From Candidatus Omnitrophota bacterium (GTDB lineage: Bacteria > Omnitrophota > Omnitrophia > Omnitrophales > Aquincolibacteriaceae): DNA of 60,390 nt. The DNA lies in the NCBI GenBank assembly GCA_016196555.1, contig JACPXL010000074.1:1-60390 (forward strand). Reading direction: 5' to 3'. Positions within the stretch are counted from its first letter, which is position 1; each line of letters begins with the position of its first letter. The notes beneath the pieces were generated by a model. It was not told where the DNA came from, did not search any database, and saw only the letters and a list, made by a program, of their open reading frames with translations. Position numbers and translations under genes: made by a program. Shown piece after piece: positions 8,434 through 17,126 of this stretch.

Positions 8434-9304
8434 TCTGAACACCTCCGCCCGATACATTCAGGATAATCGCTTCCGGACGGCAGAGAAGTCTCAGGACTAC
8501 ATACCGCCCCGCTCCCATACCGCGGGAAATAGAACAAATTGCGCCCTGAACTTTTTTTATACCGCCCGCGTAGGAACGCCCCATCATGGTATGAGTAATA
8601 ATCGGTCCGACCACAGGAAACCTGATCTGTCCGCCATGAGAATGACCGGAAAAGGAAAGGTCGATTTCATTTTCTCCAATATCCAAAAAAACATCCACGG
8701 TGTGCGTTAAAAGAAGATTGATCTTATTGCGGTTGAAATTTTCCATGGCCTGGCGAATATTGGCGTGGGCCGTGGTAGCATCGTCCAGCCCGTGAATTAA
8801 AAGCGGTGTTCCAAAAAAATCCACTTCGACGGTTTTATTGCGAAGGACCTCGGCACCGATTTTTTTCAGCTCTTTCTGCAGTTTTGCCGCAGGATTGAGA
8901 TTTTTAGGGTGCGGCTGCCCGGGGAAATTATGCAGAAAGAAATCGAGCAGGGTGTAATTATAATAATCATGATTGCCAAAAACCACAAACATGCCGCTCG
9001 AAGGTTTTAATTTCCGTATATGCTCAATCGCAAAAGGAACCCCTTCTGGGCAATCGATAATGTCCCCGGTGATAAAAACGAAATCGATTTTTTCCCGGCT
9101 TAAACGGTCAAAAAAACGGGTAAGCGGCGGATTAGGTCCGGCAAAATGAATGTCCGAAAGATGCATAATCCGGATGGGACGGGCCAGTTTCTTGTGAATC
9201 GAAATATTGTGGCGGCTAATTTCATAAAATCGGGGTTCGCATAAAAACATCCAGAAAAGAAGGCCGGCAAAGAAAAACAGGGAAACTAAAAAAAGAGGAC
9301 TCAT
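8426..9304 (-). CDS. Membrane-anchored calcineurin-like metallophosphoesterase (YkuE-like)
   Basis: A 292-residue protein with one N-terminal transmembrane helix (PLFLVSLFFFAGLLFW) and a full calcineurin-type metal site: LSDIHF, TGDIID, FGNHDY, LLTHT and SGHSHGGQIR. These coordinate a dinuclear metal centre. Related YkuE/YaeI-type enzymes hydrolyse phosphodiesters of nucleotides or lipids such as UDP-diacylglucosamine, but the substrate here is open. The ATG at 9304 is preferred over a TTG one codon earlier. It is followed, with overlap, by a membrane protein gene, and preceded 16 nt upstream by the pilT-like gene. Confidence 0.85.
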   Translation of the reverse strand: MSPLFLVSLFFFAGLLFWMFLCEPRFYEISRHNISIHKKLARPIRIMHLSDIHFAGPNPPLTRFFDRLSREKIDFVFITGDIIDCPEGVPFAIEHIRKLKPSSGMFVVFGNHDYYNYTLLDFFLHNFPGQPHPKNLNPAAKLQKELKKIGAEVLRNKTVEVDFFGTPLLIHGLDDATTAHANIRQAMENFNRNKINLLLTHTVDVFLDIGENEIDLSFSGHSHGGQIRFPVVGPIITHTMMGRSYAGGIKKVQGAICSISRGMGAGRYVVLRLLCRPEAIILNVSGGGVQNA

Positions 9305-9319
9305 CAAACGTTTAAATCG

Positions 9320-10429
9320 TTAAGCGCCAAGGATTTTCCCGCTTCGGCCGTCCATTTGAATCCCCTTCATCATATTTTCGAGTTCCTGGGGCCGTGTGCT
9401 GGATTTCAAGGCTTCATCCGTAGAAATTTTTTCGTCTTTCCAAAGTTTAAAAATGGCGTCATCAAAAGTCTGCATGCCTTCCTGGGCACCGTTGCGCAGG
9501 GCCTGGGACATACGGTCGAACTTTTTTTCGCGCACAAGCTGTCGCGTGGTGTAATTACCCACCATGATTTCAAAAGCGGGTATCAGCGTCTTCCCGTCCT
9601 TACCCACGAGAAGTTTTTGCGTCGTAAAACAGGTAAGATTAAAACTTAAATAATTGAGAATTTGGTCCCGTTCGGCCGGAGGGAAAAATCCGAGCACGCG
9701 GTCAAAAATCTGAATCACGGATTGGGCGTGCACCGTGGCAATCACAAGACGGCCGACTTCAGCGGAGGCCAGCGCAAAATTGAAGGTCTCCGCGTCGCGC
9801 ATCTCACCAATTACCACCACATCGGGCGATTCACGCACGACATATTTCAGCGCGGAGTTGAAATCATTGGCATCGATCCCGATTTCTCTTTGATTGATGA
9901 GGCATTTTTTGTCTTCATGGAGATATTCCACCGGATCTTCAATAGTAATGATGTGGCGTTCCACGGTTTGATTCATCATATCAATCATGGCGCTGATGGT
10001 GGTGGTCTTGCCGGAAGCCACGGTGCCGGCGACAAGAATAATGCCGGAGCGCTCCAGAGCGATCTTCTTTAAGACCGGCGGAATATTTAACTCTTCAAAA
10101 CTCGGAATGGTTTTCCAAAGCGTGCGGATGACAAGCGAATAAGTCCCCTGTTGGAAAAAAATATTGGCGCGAAACCGCTGGGTGGAGCCGAACAGGGCGA
10201 AAGCAAAATCAACACTCCGGTTTTTTTCAAGCAGGACTGTTTGATGCGGGTTGAGAAGGGTTTTGACAATTTGCTCCGTGTCTTCTTCCTTCACGACGGG
10301 AAACGGCATTACGGCAACAACACCTCCCACCCTTGTCCTGGGGACTGAACCTACTTTAAGAAAGAGATCGAGTCCTTTCATTTCAAGGACTTTTCCCATC
10401 ACCTGGCTTAAATAGGTTTTTGCGTCCAT
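9320..10429 (-). CDS. PilT/PilU-like type IV pilus retraction ATPase
   Basis: A 369-residue secretion ATPase of the PilT/PilU group. The Walker A motif is GTVASGKTTT (usually GPTGSGKSTT in PilT). The Asp-box region TIEDPVEYLHEDKKCLINQREIG, the Walker B segment and the His-box TVHAQSV are also seen. It would power pilus retraction from the inner face of the inner membrane. No other pilus gene is in the window. The C-terminal 100 residues and the altered Walker loop place it nearer PilU-like paralogues than to classical PilT, with moderate certainty. Confidence 0.85.
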   Translation of the reverse strand: MDAKTYLSQVMGKVLEMKGLDLFLKVGSVPRTRVGGVVAVMPFPVVKEEDTEQIVKTLLNPHQTVLLEKNRSVDFAFALFGSTQRFRANIFFQQGTYSLVIRTLWKTIPSFEELNIPPVLKKIALERSGIILVAGTVASGKTTTISAMIDMMNQTVERHIITIEDPVEYLHEDKKCLINQREIGIDANDFNSALKYVVRESPDVVVIGEMRDAETFNFALASAEVGRLVIATVHAQSVIQIFDRVLGFFPPAERDQILNYLSFNLTCFTTQKLLVGKDGKTLIPAFEIMVGNYTTRQLVREKKFDRMSQALRNGAQEGMQTFDDAIFKLWKDEKISTDEALKSSTRPQELENMMKGIQMDGRSGKILGA

Positions 10430-10433
10430 ACCG

Positions 10434-10760
10434 CTATTTTTTTTCGAAGGCGTCTTTTAAAATTTTTTCCAGTTCGCCGGAATCGCGCAATTCGTGCATG
10501 ATGTCGCAGCCGCCTATTAGTTTTCCGTCCACAAAAATCTGAGGAAATGTCGGCCACTGGGAATATTCCGGAAGCGCCGCACGAATATCCGGATTGGCCA
10601 AAATATCGATGGCCTTGAACTTATAAGGAAAGTTTTTCAAAATCCCTACCGTGGCTGCGGAAAATCCGCACTGCGGGGCGTCGGGCGTTCCTTTCATGAA
10701 AACAATGATTTTATTGCCTTCGATTTCTGATTTGATGCGGTTGATTACGTCTTGCGACAT
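10434..10760 (-). CDS. grxD: Monothiol glutaredoxin, Grx4/GrxD family (CGFS)
   Basis: A 108-residue monothiol glutaredoxin with the diagnostic motifs FMKGTPDAPQCGFS, WPTFPQIF and GGCDI. Proteins of this family bind a [2Fe-2S] cluster between two monomers with glutathione and pass it to targets. Immediately upstream on the same strand (17-nt gap) is a BolA-family gene. The Grx4-BolA pair is a known functional partnership in Fe-S trafficking and iron sensing, and the pairing here supports both calls. The ATG at 10760 is preceded by GGAGGAA. Confidence 0.93.
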   Translation of the reverse strand: MSQDVINRIKSEIEGNKIIVFMKGTPDAPQCGFSAATVGILKNFPYKFKAIDILANPDIRAALPEYSQWPTFPQIFVDGKLIGGCDIMHELRDSGELEKILKDAFEKK

Positions 10761-10777
10761 AGATTCCTCCTTCGAAT

Positions 10778-11023
10778 TTATTTAGAAATTTGTTCCGGAG
10801 TCAAAGTCTTTATTTTAAGGGCATGAATTCGTCCATCTTCGAGCGGTCCCTGCAGGGCCTGATTGACGATTCGATGCTGTTCGATCAAACCTTTCCCACG
10901 GAAATCCTGCCACACCACCCGCACCTCAAAATGGTCGTTTGTTCCCGTCAAATCGACGGCGGAAGCCAGCGCCCCCGGGAGATTGCGCTGAATGATATTT
11001 TCAATTTCTTCTGGAGTAATCAT
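10778..11023 (-). CDS. BolA family protein
   Basis: An 81-residue BolA-like protein. The core is helix-rich at the N-terminus (ITPEEIENIIQRNLPGA), followed by DHFEVRVV and the conserved LIEQHRIVNQAL region with the histidine that helps bind a cluster with a glutaredoxin. The ATG at 11023 gives the normal family length; a longer in-frame start at 11092 adds an unrelated 23 residues. It lies directly upstream of the CGFS glutaredoxin gene, its expected binding partner. The C-terminus (LKIKTLT) matches the closing strand of short YrbA/IbaG-type members. Confidence 0.88.
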   Translation of the reverse strand: MITPEEIENIIQRNLPGALASAVDLTGTNDHFEVRVVWQDFRGKGLIEQHRIVNQALQGPLEDGRIHALKIKTLTPEQISK

Positions 11024-11139
11024 AGGCGTCCTATCATAAGCAAAACCCTTAAAAATGCAATGCTTTAAACGCTGAGACAGCCGACTTGACATTCCGGATG
11101 ATTTTGACGATAACCCTAGTTGACTCGCGAGGTATTCGC

Positions 11140-12279
11140 ATGATCCGGAAAAAGTCCATTGTTGCTATTTTTTTAATGCTTTATTTTCTTTTGCTGGCCA
11201 TGCCTTCTATCCTTTTTGCGCTGACACCCGAAGAAGAAGTAAAACAGGAGCAAGTTATTCAGCGCAGCGAGGAAGAACGCCGGCAGCGGGCGTCTCTGCG
11301 CTTTCGCGAACTTTCCCTGGCGGAAGAACAGGCAGCCCTGCAAACCCGTCCTTCTAAAAAACGCTTCATTGATAAATTCGACGTTTCATTCTCTTATTTG
11401 GAAAGTTTTGACCGCAATGCCAATTTTGATTCCGCTCACAAAAAAGACTGGACCCAGCAAATGACGCTCAACGCTTATTTCCGGGACGTTCCTTTTTCCT
11501 GGATGCGCTATCAAATCGATTACCGTCTTGATACGGCCCTTCATCAGCATTTTGAAGCCAATGATTCCTTTACTCAGGAAATAGGCGGCAAAACGGATTT
11601 TAAAATTCTTAAAAGTCTTTTCCTCGACACTGCCTATCATGTCGGATATTTCCGCTATCCTTCATCCACACAGTCCAGTTATTTGCGCCATCAAGTCATT
11701 GCCGGACTCAAACATTACCCCTTTCGGACACAGCGTTTTTATCACCGCCCAAACTTCACCTGGGAATACCGTGACTATCGCTATCGGAAAGCACGGACCA
11801 CGGTGGACGGCCTCGCCGTCAACACCGCCACCAGACGCCGGGACATCACCTACAGAATCGACCATGAAATCGGGATCGATCCCTGGAAAACAACTCATCT
11901 CGTTGTTCACAATCAAATCGGATTCAATGATTCCAATGATGGGCATCAGGATTTTTATGATTATGCTTATTTCCGTACTTCCCAAATTTTGAGCGGCTCT
12001 TACAAAAAATGGTATGCGTTCTCGGGTTTTCAATTCCAGCACAATAATTATACGGCGCGCCAGCAGCAGGGCACGGCAGAGTCCGAAGATCTTCCCACCG
12101 TTTTCGGTGGAATTTTTTATACCTTATCAAAATATTTGTCAGTGGGATTCAATGCCTCTTATTTCAGCAGTGACTCCAATTATCCTGATTTGGAATATTC
12201 CGGTGCGACGTTTACCCTGGGATTCTATTCCAACTTTAAGCCCTCCGAAATCCTGGATAAAGCTCATAAAATTTTATAG
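11140..12279 (+). CDS. Predicted outer-membrane beta-barrel protein
   Basis: A 379-residue exported protein. The signal peptide (MIRKKSIVAIFLMLYFLLLAM to about residue 27) is followed by an E/Q-rich helical linker (about 28-70). The rest is alternating amphipathic strands rich in Tyr, Phe and Arg, ending in LGFYSN, as in outer-membrane barrels. The ATG at 11140 has GAGG upstream. A good promoter (TTGACA at 11086-11091, 17-nt spacer, GATAAC at 11109-11114) precedes it. It is followed by a FecR-domain gene, so the pair may act together at the cell surface. No named family is recognised. Confidence 0.7.
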   Translation: MIRKKSIVAIFLMLYFLLLAMPSILFALTPEEEVKQEQVIQRSEEERRQRASLRFRELSLAEEQAALQTRPSKKRFIDKFDVSFSYLESFDRNANFDSAHKKDWTQQMTLNAYFRDVPFSWMRYQIDYRLDTALHQHFEANDSFTQEIGGKTDFKILKSLFLDTAYHVGYFRYPSSTQSSYLRHQVIAGLKHYPFRTQRFYHRPNFTWEYRDYRYRKARTTVDGLAVNTATRRRDITYRIDHEIGIDPWKTTHLVVHNQIGFNDSNDGHQDFYDYAYFRTSQILSGSYKKWYAFSGFQFQHNNYTARQQQGTAESEDLPTVFGGIFYTLSKYLSVGFNASYFSSDSNYPDLEYSGATFTLGFYSNFKPSEILDKAHKIL

Positions 12280-12340
12280 CAATTTATAACTTTATAGCTC
12301 ATAATCTCGCTAAAAGACCTCTCAGCGGTTATTCTTCTTA

Positions 12341-13744
12341 ATGATTATGACAAAAAAGTATTTATTCCTCGTTTCTGTTTTTGTCCTCGGAATTTTTATC
12401 AGAATTCCAACCGGGTTGTCCCAGCATGCGGGAGTCAATCCGCCGGTGGCTGAACCCGCTAAAAATGTACAAACTGCCGCCGCAGATTCTTCTCAAGGAG
12501 AAACCACGCAGGAAAAATCCCTGCTTGATCATAAAGCCGTGATTTTCAATGTCAGCGGTGAGGCCCTTATTTTAAGGAAGGGAGATTCTGCCTGGAAACC
12601 GCTCGCCAAAAGCGAAGTGATTACAGAAGGCGATCAGGTAAAAACGGGGAAAGATTCTTTCATTGAAATTTCCTATGACGAATTTTATATGAATATTGCC
12701 CGCATCGGCGCAAACACTATTGCCGAATTTCGCTCCATCGAACCCACTGACATTTATATTTCTAACGGAGGAATTTTTAATGATTTGGAAGGTCTGACCA
12801 AGGGGTCAACGTACGAAGTCGCCACTCCCACTTCGGTGGCAGGAGTCCGCGGCACAGAATTTCTGCGCGCTTATGATGCGCAGACAGGCATGGACACCAC
12901 CATTTGCGATCGCGGAGCCGTGGACGTGTTTCCTCTCACAGCGGAGGGAGAGATAGTCCGCGAAGCCAGAGTTCAGGTGGAAGGCGGCAAGGCGCTTGAA
13001 ATGAACGCCCAAGTGATTGCAGAAAAAAATTTCGATTCCATGAAGCCCGTAGAAATGACGCCTGAACATCATCAAATTATGGGAGAAATGGTCGAGGCCA
13101 AAGAAAATCTCACGCGGTTTGTGGGAGATCCTCAAGTTCTGGAAAAAATGCATGAAATGTTTACGGAAATGCAAAAAGACCCTGAGAAAATGGCCCGCAT
13201 CACCAATGAATTGCGGGAAAAAGACCGGGAGATTTTTGGAGGACCGAACGGGCCCAATGGACCGCAAGGGCCAAGCAGACCGGACAATCCGGATAATCCG
13301 AATGATCCCAATGACGGGATAAACCCTAAAACCGGAGACCCTAGAGTTGTCGTGGACCCCAATAATCAGCCGATGCTTCCGCAACCTGGCGGGCCAAATC
13401 CAGTTCAGAATTTTGAGCCAAACCGGACTTTTGAGCCGCCGCAAAATTTGGAGCGCGATTACACCAGTTGGGAAAAACAAAATTTTATGCCGGAAAATCG
13501 CAATGAACCGGTGCAGCCCCCTGCCATTCATGACCCTCAGCGTTTCCAGGAAATACAGAATCAAACCGGGCAATTTATTCAGAAAAATATAGAACAGCAA
13601 ATTCAGCAGCAATTCCAGGACAATCGCCAGAATGAGAACAATACCATTCAGCAAGAAAACCGGATTCAAGAAATTATAAAGAATATTTCTCCAACCTCAG
13701 AATTTTGCAGCCGCCATCCCGGTGCCCCGGGTTGTAATAAATAA
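12341..13744 (+). CDS. Exported FecR-domain protein with proline/asparagine-rich tail
   Basis: A 467-residue protein with a signal peptide (to about residue 28) and a FecR-like beta domain at about 65-230. Its usual elements are visible: VFNVSGEALILRKG, LAKSEVITEGDQVKTG, and VATPTSVAGVRGTEF. The region 300-350 is a collagen-like, low-complexity GPNGPNGPQGP / NPDNPNDPND tract. The C-terminal 100 residues are Q/N-rich and end with three cysteines (C455, C463, plus a near-terminal GCNK). FecR domains alone, without an anti-sigma part, usually sit in surface or peptidoglycan-facing proteins. It follows an outer-membrane barrel gene. Confidence 0.75.
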   Translation: MIMTKKYLFLVSVFVLGIFIRIPTGLSQHAGVNPPVAEPAKNVQTAAADSSQGETTQEKSLLDHKAVIFNVSGEALILRKGDSAWKPLAKSEVITEGDQVKTGKDSFIEISYDEFYMNIARIGANTIAEFRSIEPTDIYISNGGIFNDLEGLTKGSTYEVATPTSVAGVRGTEFLRAYDAQTGMDTTICDRGAVDVFPLTAEGEIVREARVQVEGGKALEMNAQVIAEKNFDSMKPVEMTPEHHQIMGEMVEAKENLTRFVGDPQVLEKMHEMFTEMQKDPEKMARITNELREKDREIFGGPNGPNGPQGPSRPDNPDNPNDPNDGINPKTGDPRVVVDPNNQPMLPQPGGPNPVQNFEPNRTFEPPQNLERDYTSWEKQNFMPENRNEPVQPPAIHDPQRFQEIQNQTGQFIQKNIEQQIQQQFQDNRQNENNTIQQENRIQEIIKNISPTSEFCSRHPGAPGCNK

Positions 13745-13762
13745 TCACTCGAGATTAAATCA

Positions 13763-14353
13763 TTGAAAATTAGAATTTATCTGGCTTCTATTTCCGAGCG
13801 CAGGAAAATCCTGCTCAGAAAAGCAAGGATCCCTTTTGCGATTATTCCTTCCTCTTATCATGAAAAACATGAAACTCATGGCCGTCCTTCCCGGCTCGTG
13901 ATGCGTCATGCTGTCGGCAAAGCGCGTAAGGCAAAAATTTCCGGGATTAAACACCGGGACAAAACATGGATTTTGGGCGCGGACACTTTAGTTTATTTCC
14001 GAGGCCGGCTTCTTGGTAAACCCGTCAATATGGCTGAAGCGCGGCAAATGCTGAACGCGATGACAGGCCGCCGCCACTGGGTTTATACGGGAATTGCCCT
14101 GAAGTATTTAAAAACCGGAAAAGAAAAAGTGGCTTTCGACAAAACCGAGGTGAAATTTAAAAAGTGGAATGAAAATCAGATTGAAAAATATCTCGTCAAA
14201 GCCAATCCGCTTGATAAAGCCGGTGCCTATGCCATTCAGGTCCGCCCAGCTATTGTAGCGAGATACAAGGGATCGCTGAGCAATGTTATTGGTCTGCCGT
14301 TGGAACTTCTTAAAAAGATACTCCGGCAGATTGAGCGAGAAGTTTCTTCCTGA
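13763..14353 (+). CDS. Maf-family nucleotide pyrophosphatase
   Basis: A 196-residue Maf/YhdE/YceF-type nucleoside triphosphate pyrophosphatase, which removes non-canonical or excess nucleotides (dTTP, UTP or modified forms). The family pattern is LASISERRKILL at the start (normally LASxSPRR), then ILGADTLVYF, GKPVNMAEARQML, the RRHWVYTG motif and DKAGAYAIQ near the end. The start codon appears to be TTG at 13763. Its 3' end overlaps by 44 nt the convergent SpoU-type methylase gene. Substrate choice between the YhdE and YceF subfamilies is not resolved. Confidence 0.83.
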   Translation: MKIRIYLASISERRKILLRKARIPFAIIPSSYHEKHETHGRPSRLVMRHAVGKARKAKISGIKHRDKTWILGADTLVYFRGRLLGKPVNMAEARQMLNAMTGRRHWVYTGIALKYLKTGKEKVAFDKTEVKFKKWNENQIEKYLVKANPLDKAGAYAIQVRPAIVARYKGSLSNVIGLPLELLKKILRQIEREVSS

Positions 14354-14852
14354 AATGATAGGCTGCGATACCGAAGGCCACCGTCACATTCAGTGAGTTT
14401 TTGGCTCCCCCCATGGGAATTTCAATCGCCCCGTCACAAAGCGAAACGATTTCATTCTGAATTCCGCTGATTTCATTACCAAGCAGAAGGGCTACTGGCG
14501 CAGCAGGTGAAAACTCATCATAGGAAATGCTTTTAATGGTTTGCTCAAGAAGAATGATTTGATAATTCTGCGCCTTTAGCATTTTGACGCAATCAAGAAC
14601 ATTGCGGCAATATTCCCACGGCACGGAAAGCTCCGCGCCCAAAGCGGTTTTAGAAATTTTCGAATCCGGCGGAAAGCCTGTAATGCCGCAAAGCCAGACT
14701 TTCTCCACGCCCGCGCCGTCCGCTGTCCGGAAAATCGAGCCGACATTGTAGAGGCTGCGCACGTCATTCAGGATCACGGAAAAAGGAAGTTTCGGCGCGC
14801 GGCCGCTTTCCTTTTGCCTGGCCAATAATTCTTCATGGGTTAATTTGCGCAT
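14310..14852 (-). CDS. SpoU/TrmH-family RNA 2'-O-methyltransferase
   Basis: A 180-residue SPOUT methyltransferase that methylates the 2'-OH of a ribose in tRNA or rRNA. The three SpoU motifs are present: LNDVRSLYNVGSIFRTADGAGV, LLGNEISGI and IEIPMGGAKNSLNVTVAFGIAAY, which together form the trefoil-knot SAM site. No extra N-terminal RNA-binding domain is present, as in TrmL-like short members. The gene begins inside the 3' end of the acyltransferase gene (20-nt overlap) and ends overlapping Maf on the other strand. Confidence 0.88.
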   Translation of the reverse strand: MRKLTHEELLARQKESGRAPKLPFSVILNDVRSLYNVGSIFRTADGAGVEKVWLCGITGFPPDSKISKTALGAELSVPWEYCRNVLDCVKMLKAQNYQIILLEQTIKSISYDEFSPAAPVALLLGNEISGIQNEIVSLCDGAIEIPMGGAKNSLNVTVAFGIAAYHFRKKLLAQSAGVSF

Positions 14853-15801
14853 TTTCCCTGCCTCCGCCCCGGTAGGAATGGCTTCCGCCTTCTTTCCAGC
14901 GGCGATGCCCCCATGTCCATTGTCCCGGATAAGTCATGATGGTTTTTTCCAGCCAGCGATTGAGTTCTTGCGTGGTTTTTTCTTCCCATTGATTTTGCGC
15001 ATCCTGAATTCCGATTTCAGCATCGATGTGAATGGTATAACAGCCGTTGCCCGTACGAATGCAATAAGCAGGAACAAGCGCGCACCCGGTTTTTTTGGCA
15101 AAACGAGCCGGAATGGTAGTCACCGACGTCGGCTTGCCAAAAAAATCCATCCAAATACCATCGGACCCCGCCCATTGATCAATCAGAATCGCCGCAAGAT
15201 GATTATTTTTAAGCTCAGCTAAAACTTTTTTCACGGCCTTGGATTTGTCGATGGGATTAAGTTGGGTTTTACGCCGAAGTTCCTGAATCCAGGAATAAAG
15301 ATAAGAATTGCGTATCGGACGCACCACGACCGAACAGGGATATCCTCGCAAATAAGGGAGAAAAGCCAAATATTCCCAGGCCCCCACATGAGAAATCACA
15401 AAAATGATTCCCTTTCCTTTGGCAAAGGCGCGGTCGAGGTGTTCCGTGCCTTCAAAAGTAAAACGCTCCCGGGCTTCTCTCAACATCACCGGGATTCGGA
15501 AAAATTCTATCAGCGCCGTCGCCGTGTGGCGGAAGGATTCACGCGCAATGCGGTTTTTTTCTTTTTCCGATATGGAATGACCGTAAGCAATGTTGAGATT
15601 ATGAAGGGCGGTTTTGCGGCGTTTAGGCGCGGCAAAATAGAGAAAATCCGCCGCATGTTTGGCAATCCAGGTGCAAACGGATAAAGGAAGGGCGTTTAAA
15701 AAAGCGACGAAGGTGCGCACTCCCAGGTATTCGATAAAATCCCAGCCGGGAATAAAATTCCGCGGACGGATTTTTTTCTTTTTCTTCATCAAATCAGTCA
15801 T
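14833..15801 (-). CDS. LpxL/HtrB-family lipid A (late) acyltransferase
   Basis: A 322-residue membrane-associated acyltransferase of the LpxL/LpxM/HtrB family, which adds secondary acyl chains to lipid A at the inner membrane. A hydrophobic N-terminal segment (around 27-55) anchors it. The catalytic HxxxxE motif is in SHVGAWE, VVVRPIRNSYLY follows, and the downstream IDQWAGSDGIWMDFFGKPTSVTTIPARFA block is typical. It supports an LPS-bearing outer membrane. The C-terminus is basic and overlaps the next gene. Acyl chain and acceptor specificity cannot be inferred. Confidence 0.85.
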   Translation of the reverse strand: MTDLMKKKKKIRPRNFIPGWDFIEYLGVRTFVAFLNALPLSVCTWIAKHAADFLYFAAPKRRKTALHNLNIAYGHSISEKEKNRIARESFRHTATALIEFFRIPVMLREARERFTFEGTEHLDRAFAKGKGIIFVISHVGAWEYLAFLPYLRGYPCSVVVRPIRNSYLYSWIQELRRKTQLNPIDKSKAVKKVLAELKNNHLAAILIDQWAGSDGIWMDFFGKPTSVTTIPARFAKKTGCALVPAYCIRTGNGCYTIHIDAEIGIQDAQNQWEEKTTQELNRWLEKTIMTYPGQWTWGHRRWKEGGSHSYRGGGRENAQINP

Positions 15802-15853
15802 AGAGGCATACTGTATAAAATTCCCGGGCGTTTCGCAACGTTCGAGAAAAAAT

Positions 15854-17029
15854 TTACCGGGGGCTCAGAGACAAGCTTTGGCGGGTAGCCTTCAGATGCC
15901 GGGAAAGAAAACGGGTGCCGTGCGGTGTGGCCATCGAGGGTAATTCATGGTATTTGAGAAGATAAGCGCGAATATCTTGTTTACTGTTAACCATGGAAGT
16001 CTTGGAAACTGCCGGACGGATCCAGCGAAATGAGGCCGTTTTTTTTGCAAAAGACCGGGTCATTCCTTTTTCATGGGCAAGACCTCGAAAAACCAAGTGA
16101 ATGGCATCCGGGTTATGAAAACCGTCCTGCATAATTCGGGAGCTCAAATTTTCGTCGCGCGTTTCCAATGATTTCGAAATATATTGATACGCCATTCCCA
16201 GTCCTGCCATGGCCCGGTCTGATTTATTTTGTGTAAGCCAGTGTACTGTGACAAGGCTCATCACATCGCGCCTTAAATCATCCGCATAGGCCTCAAAAGA
16301 AGGCCCTTCAAATTCAATGCGGATTTTCCAGCCGAGATTTTTTAGATGATCAATTCCCTCTCGTAATTTTTTGAAAAATGGATTTTGTGTATTTTGAAAA
16401 GCCGCCGCCGCATTTTCTTCTTTGACGGCTTGATTGAAAAAATTTTCTAAAAGAACCTGAGATTCGGGACTGAGTCGGTCTTGCGATAATTCCTCATACC
16501 AATTTTTTCCTGAGGGCGCTGTCTCACCGAAAAGGATTTGAAGTCCCTGCACATTTTGAGGGAGCGCAGCCGGATAGGCATTTTCAATCCAAATGACGAG
16601 AGGAGTATGCGCCGGTTTCATTTCTCTCAATATGGAGCGCGCCTGACGAATGGCCCAGGCCCCATCTTCCGTAGTTGAATGCGCGGAAAAAATCATTCGG
16701 ACGGCAGAAACGCCGAGATTGCTTCGGGCACTACGTGCCCTCGCAATGACAGCTTCGTCATTGCGAGGAATGCCCGGGGGGAAGGTCTGACGAAGCAATC
16801 CAAAGCCAGATTCAGATGTGCTGGGATTATCGTACTCCCCGGAAATCCCTTCAAAAAAGGCAGGCGCAGATTGGGCCAAAAGCAAATGCAAATCGCCCAA
16901 GAGAACCATCCATACGACGAGAAAAGAAATCCCCCGATTAAAAATTTTCAACGCTCTGTCCCCTTTTTTAGGATTGAAATGGAGCCGTAGCGGATTAGCT
17001 ATCGGCAAAAGATTGCGTAAGATTAACAT
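15854..17029 (-). CDS. Exported protein of unknown function carrying an in-frame palindromic repeat
   Basis: About 391 residues from the ATG at 17029. A TTG at 16951 with AGGGG upstream would start directly before a normal signal peptide (KIFNRGISFLVVWMVLL) and may be the true start. The mature part is helical, with no family I recognise; a basic C-terminal 60 residues (RSFAKKTASFRW) stand out. Residues around 77-104 are encoded by a GTCATTGCGAGG-type palindromic repeat (16717-16800) and read as the tell-tale IPRNDEAVIARA peptide. The reading frame stays open through the repeat, so the gene may still be functional. Confidence 0.6.
   Translation of the reverse strand: MLILRNLLPIANPLRLHFNPKKGDRALKIFNRGISFLVVWMVLLGDLHLLLAQSAPAFFEGISGEYDNPSTSESGFGLLRQTFPPGIPRNDEAVIARARSARSNLGVSAVRMIFSAHSTTEDGAWAIRQARSILREMKPAHTPLVIWIENAYPAALPQNVQGLQILFGETAPSGKNWYEELSQDRLSPESQVLLENFFNQAVKEENAAAAFQNTQNPFFKKLREGIDHLKNLGWKIRIEFEGPSFEAYADDLRRDVMSLVTVHWLTQNKSDRAMAGLGMAYQYISKSLETRDENLSSRIMQDGFHNPDAIHLVFRGLAHEKGMTRSFAKKTASFRWIRPAVSKTSMVNSKQDIRAYLLKYHELPSMATPHGTRFLSRHLKATRQSLSLSPR
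16717..16800. repeat. Palindromic repeat, family A (GTCATTGCGAGG type), inside a CDS
   Basis: Two inverted halves. The left half starts GATTGCTTCGGGC and ends CTCGCAATGAC; the right half starts GTCATTGCGAGG and ends GACGAAGCAATC. The same two end motifs recur at 49408-49486 and 52525-52587, there in the opposite order around the centre. It is 84 nt (28 codons), which keeps the surrounding frame. Confidence 0.85.
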
Positions 17030-17126
17030 GCGGCCTTCCCAAATACAAAATAGCTGAAACTTTCTTTCAGTTTTGGCGGGCGATGATCACAAATGCTATA
17101 AAATGCTAAAAGTGATTTTTGCGGCT

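Noticed and set aside
13251-13320. Direct repeats in the GPNGPNGPQGP and NPDNPNDPND coding tract
   Set aside because: Simple codon-level repetition of a low-complexity protein segment, not a mobile element or CRISPR.
12806-13669. 287-codon minus-strand frame opposite the FecR-domain gene
   Set aside because: Antisense shadow of a protein with clear signal peptide and FecR domain; no start signal or family match.
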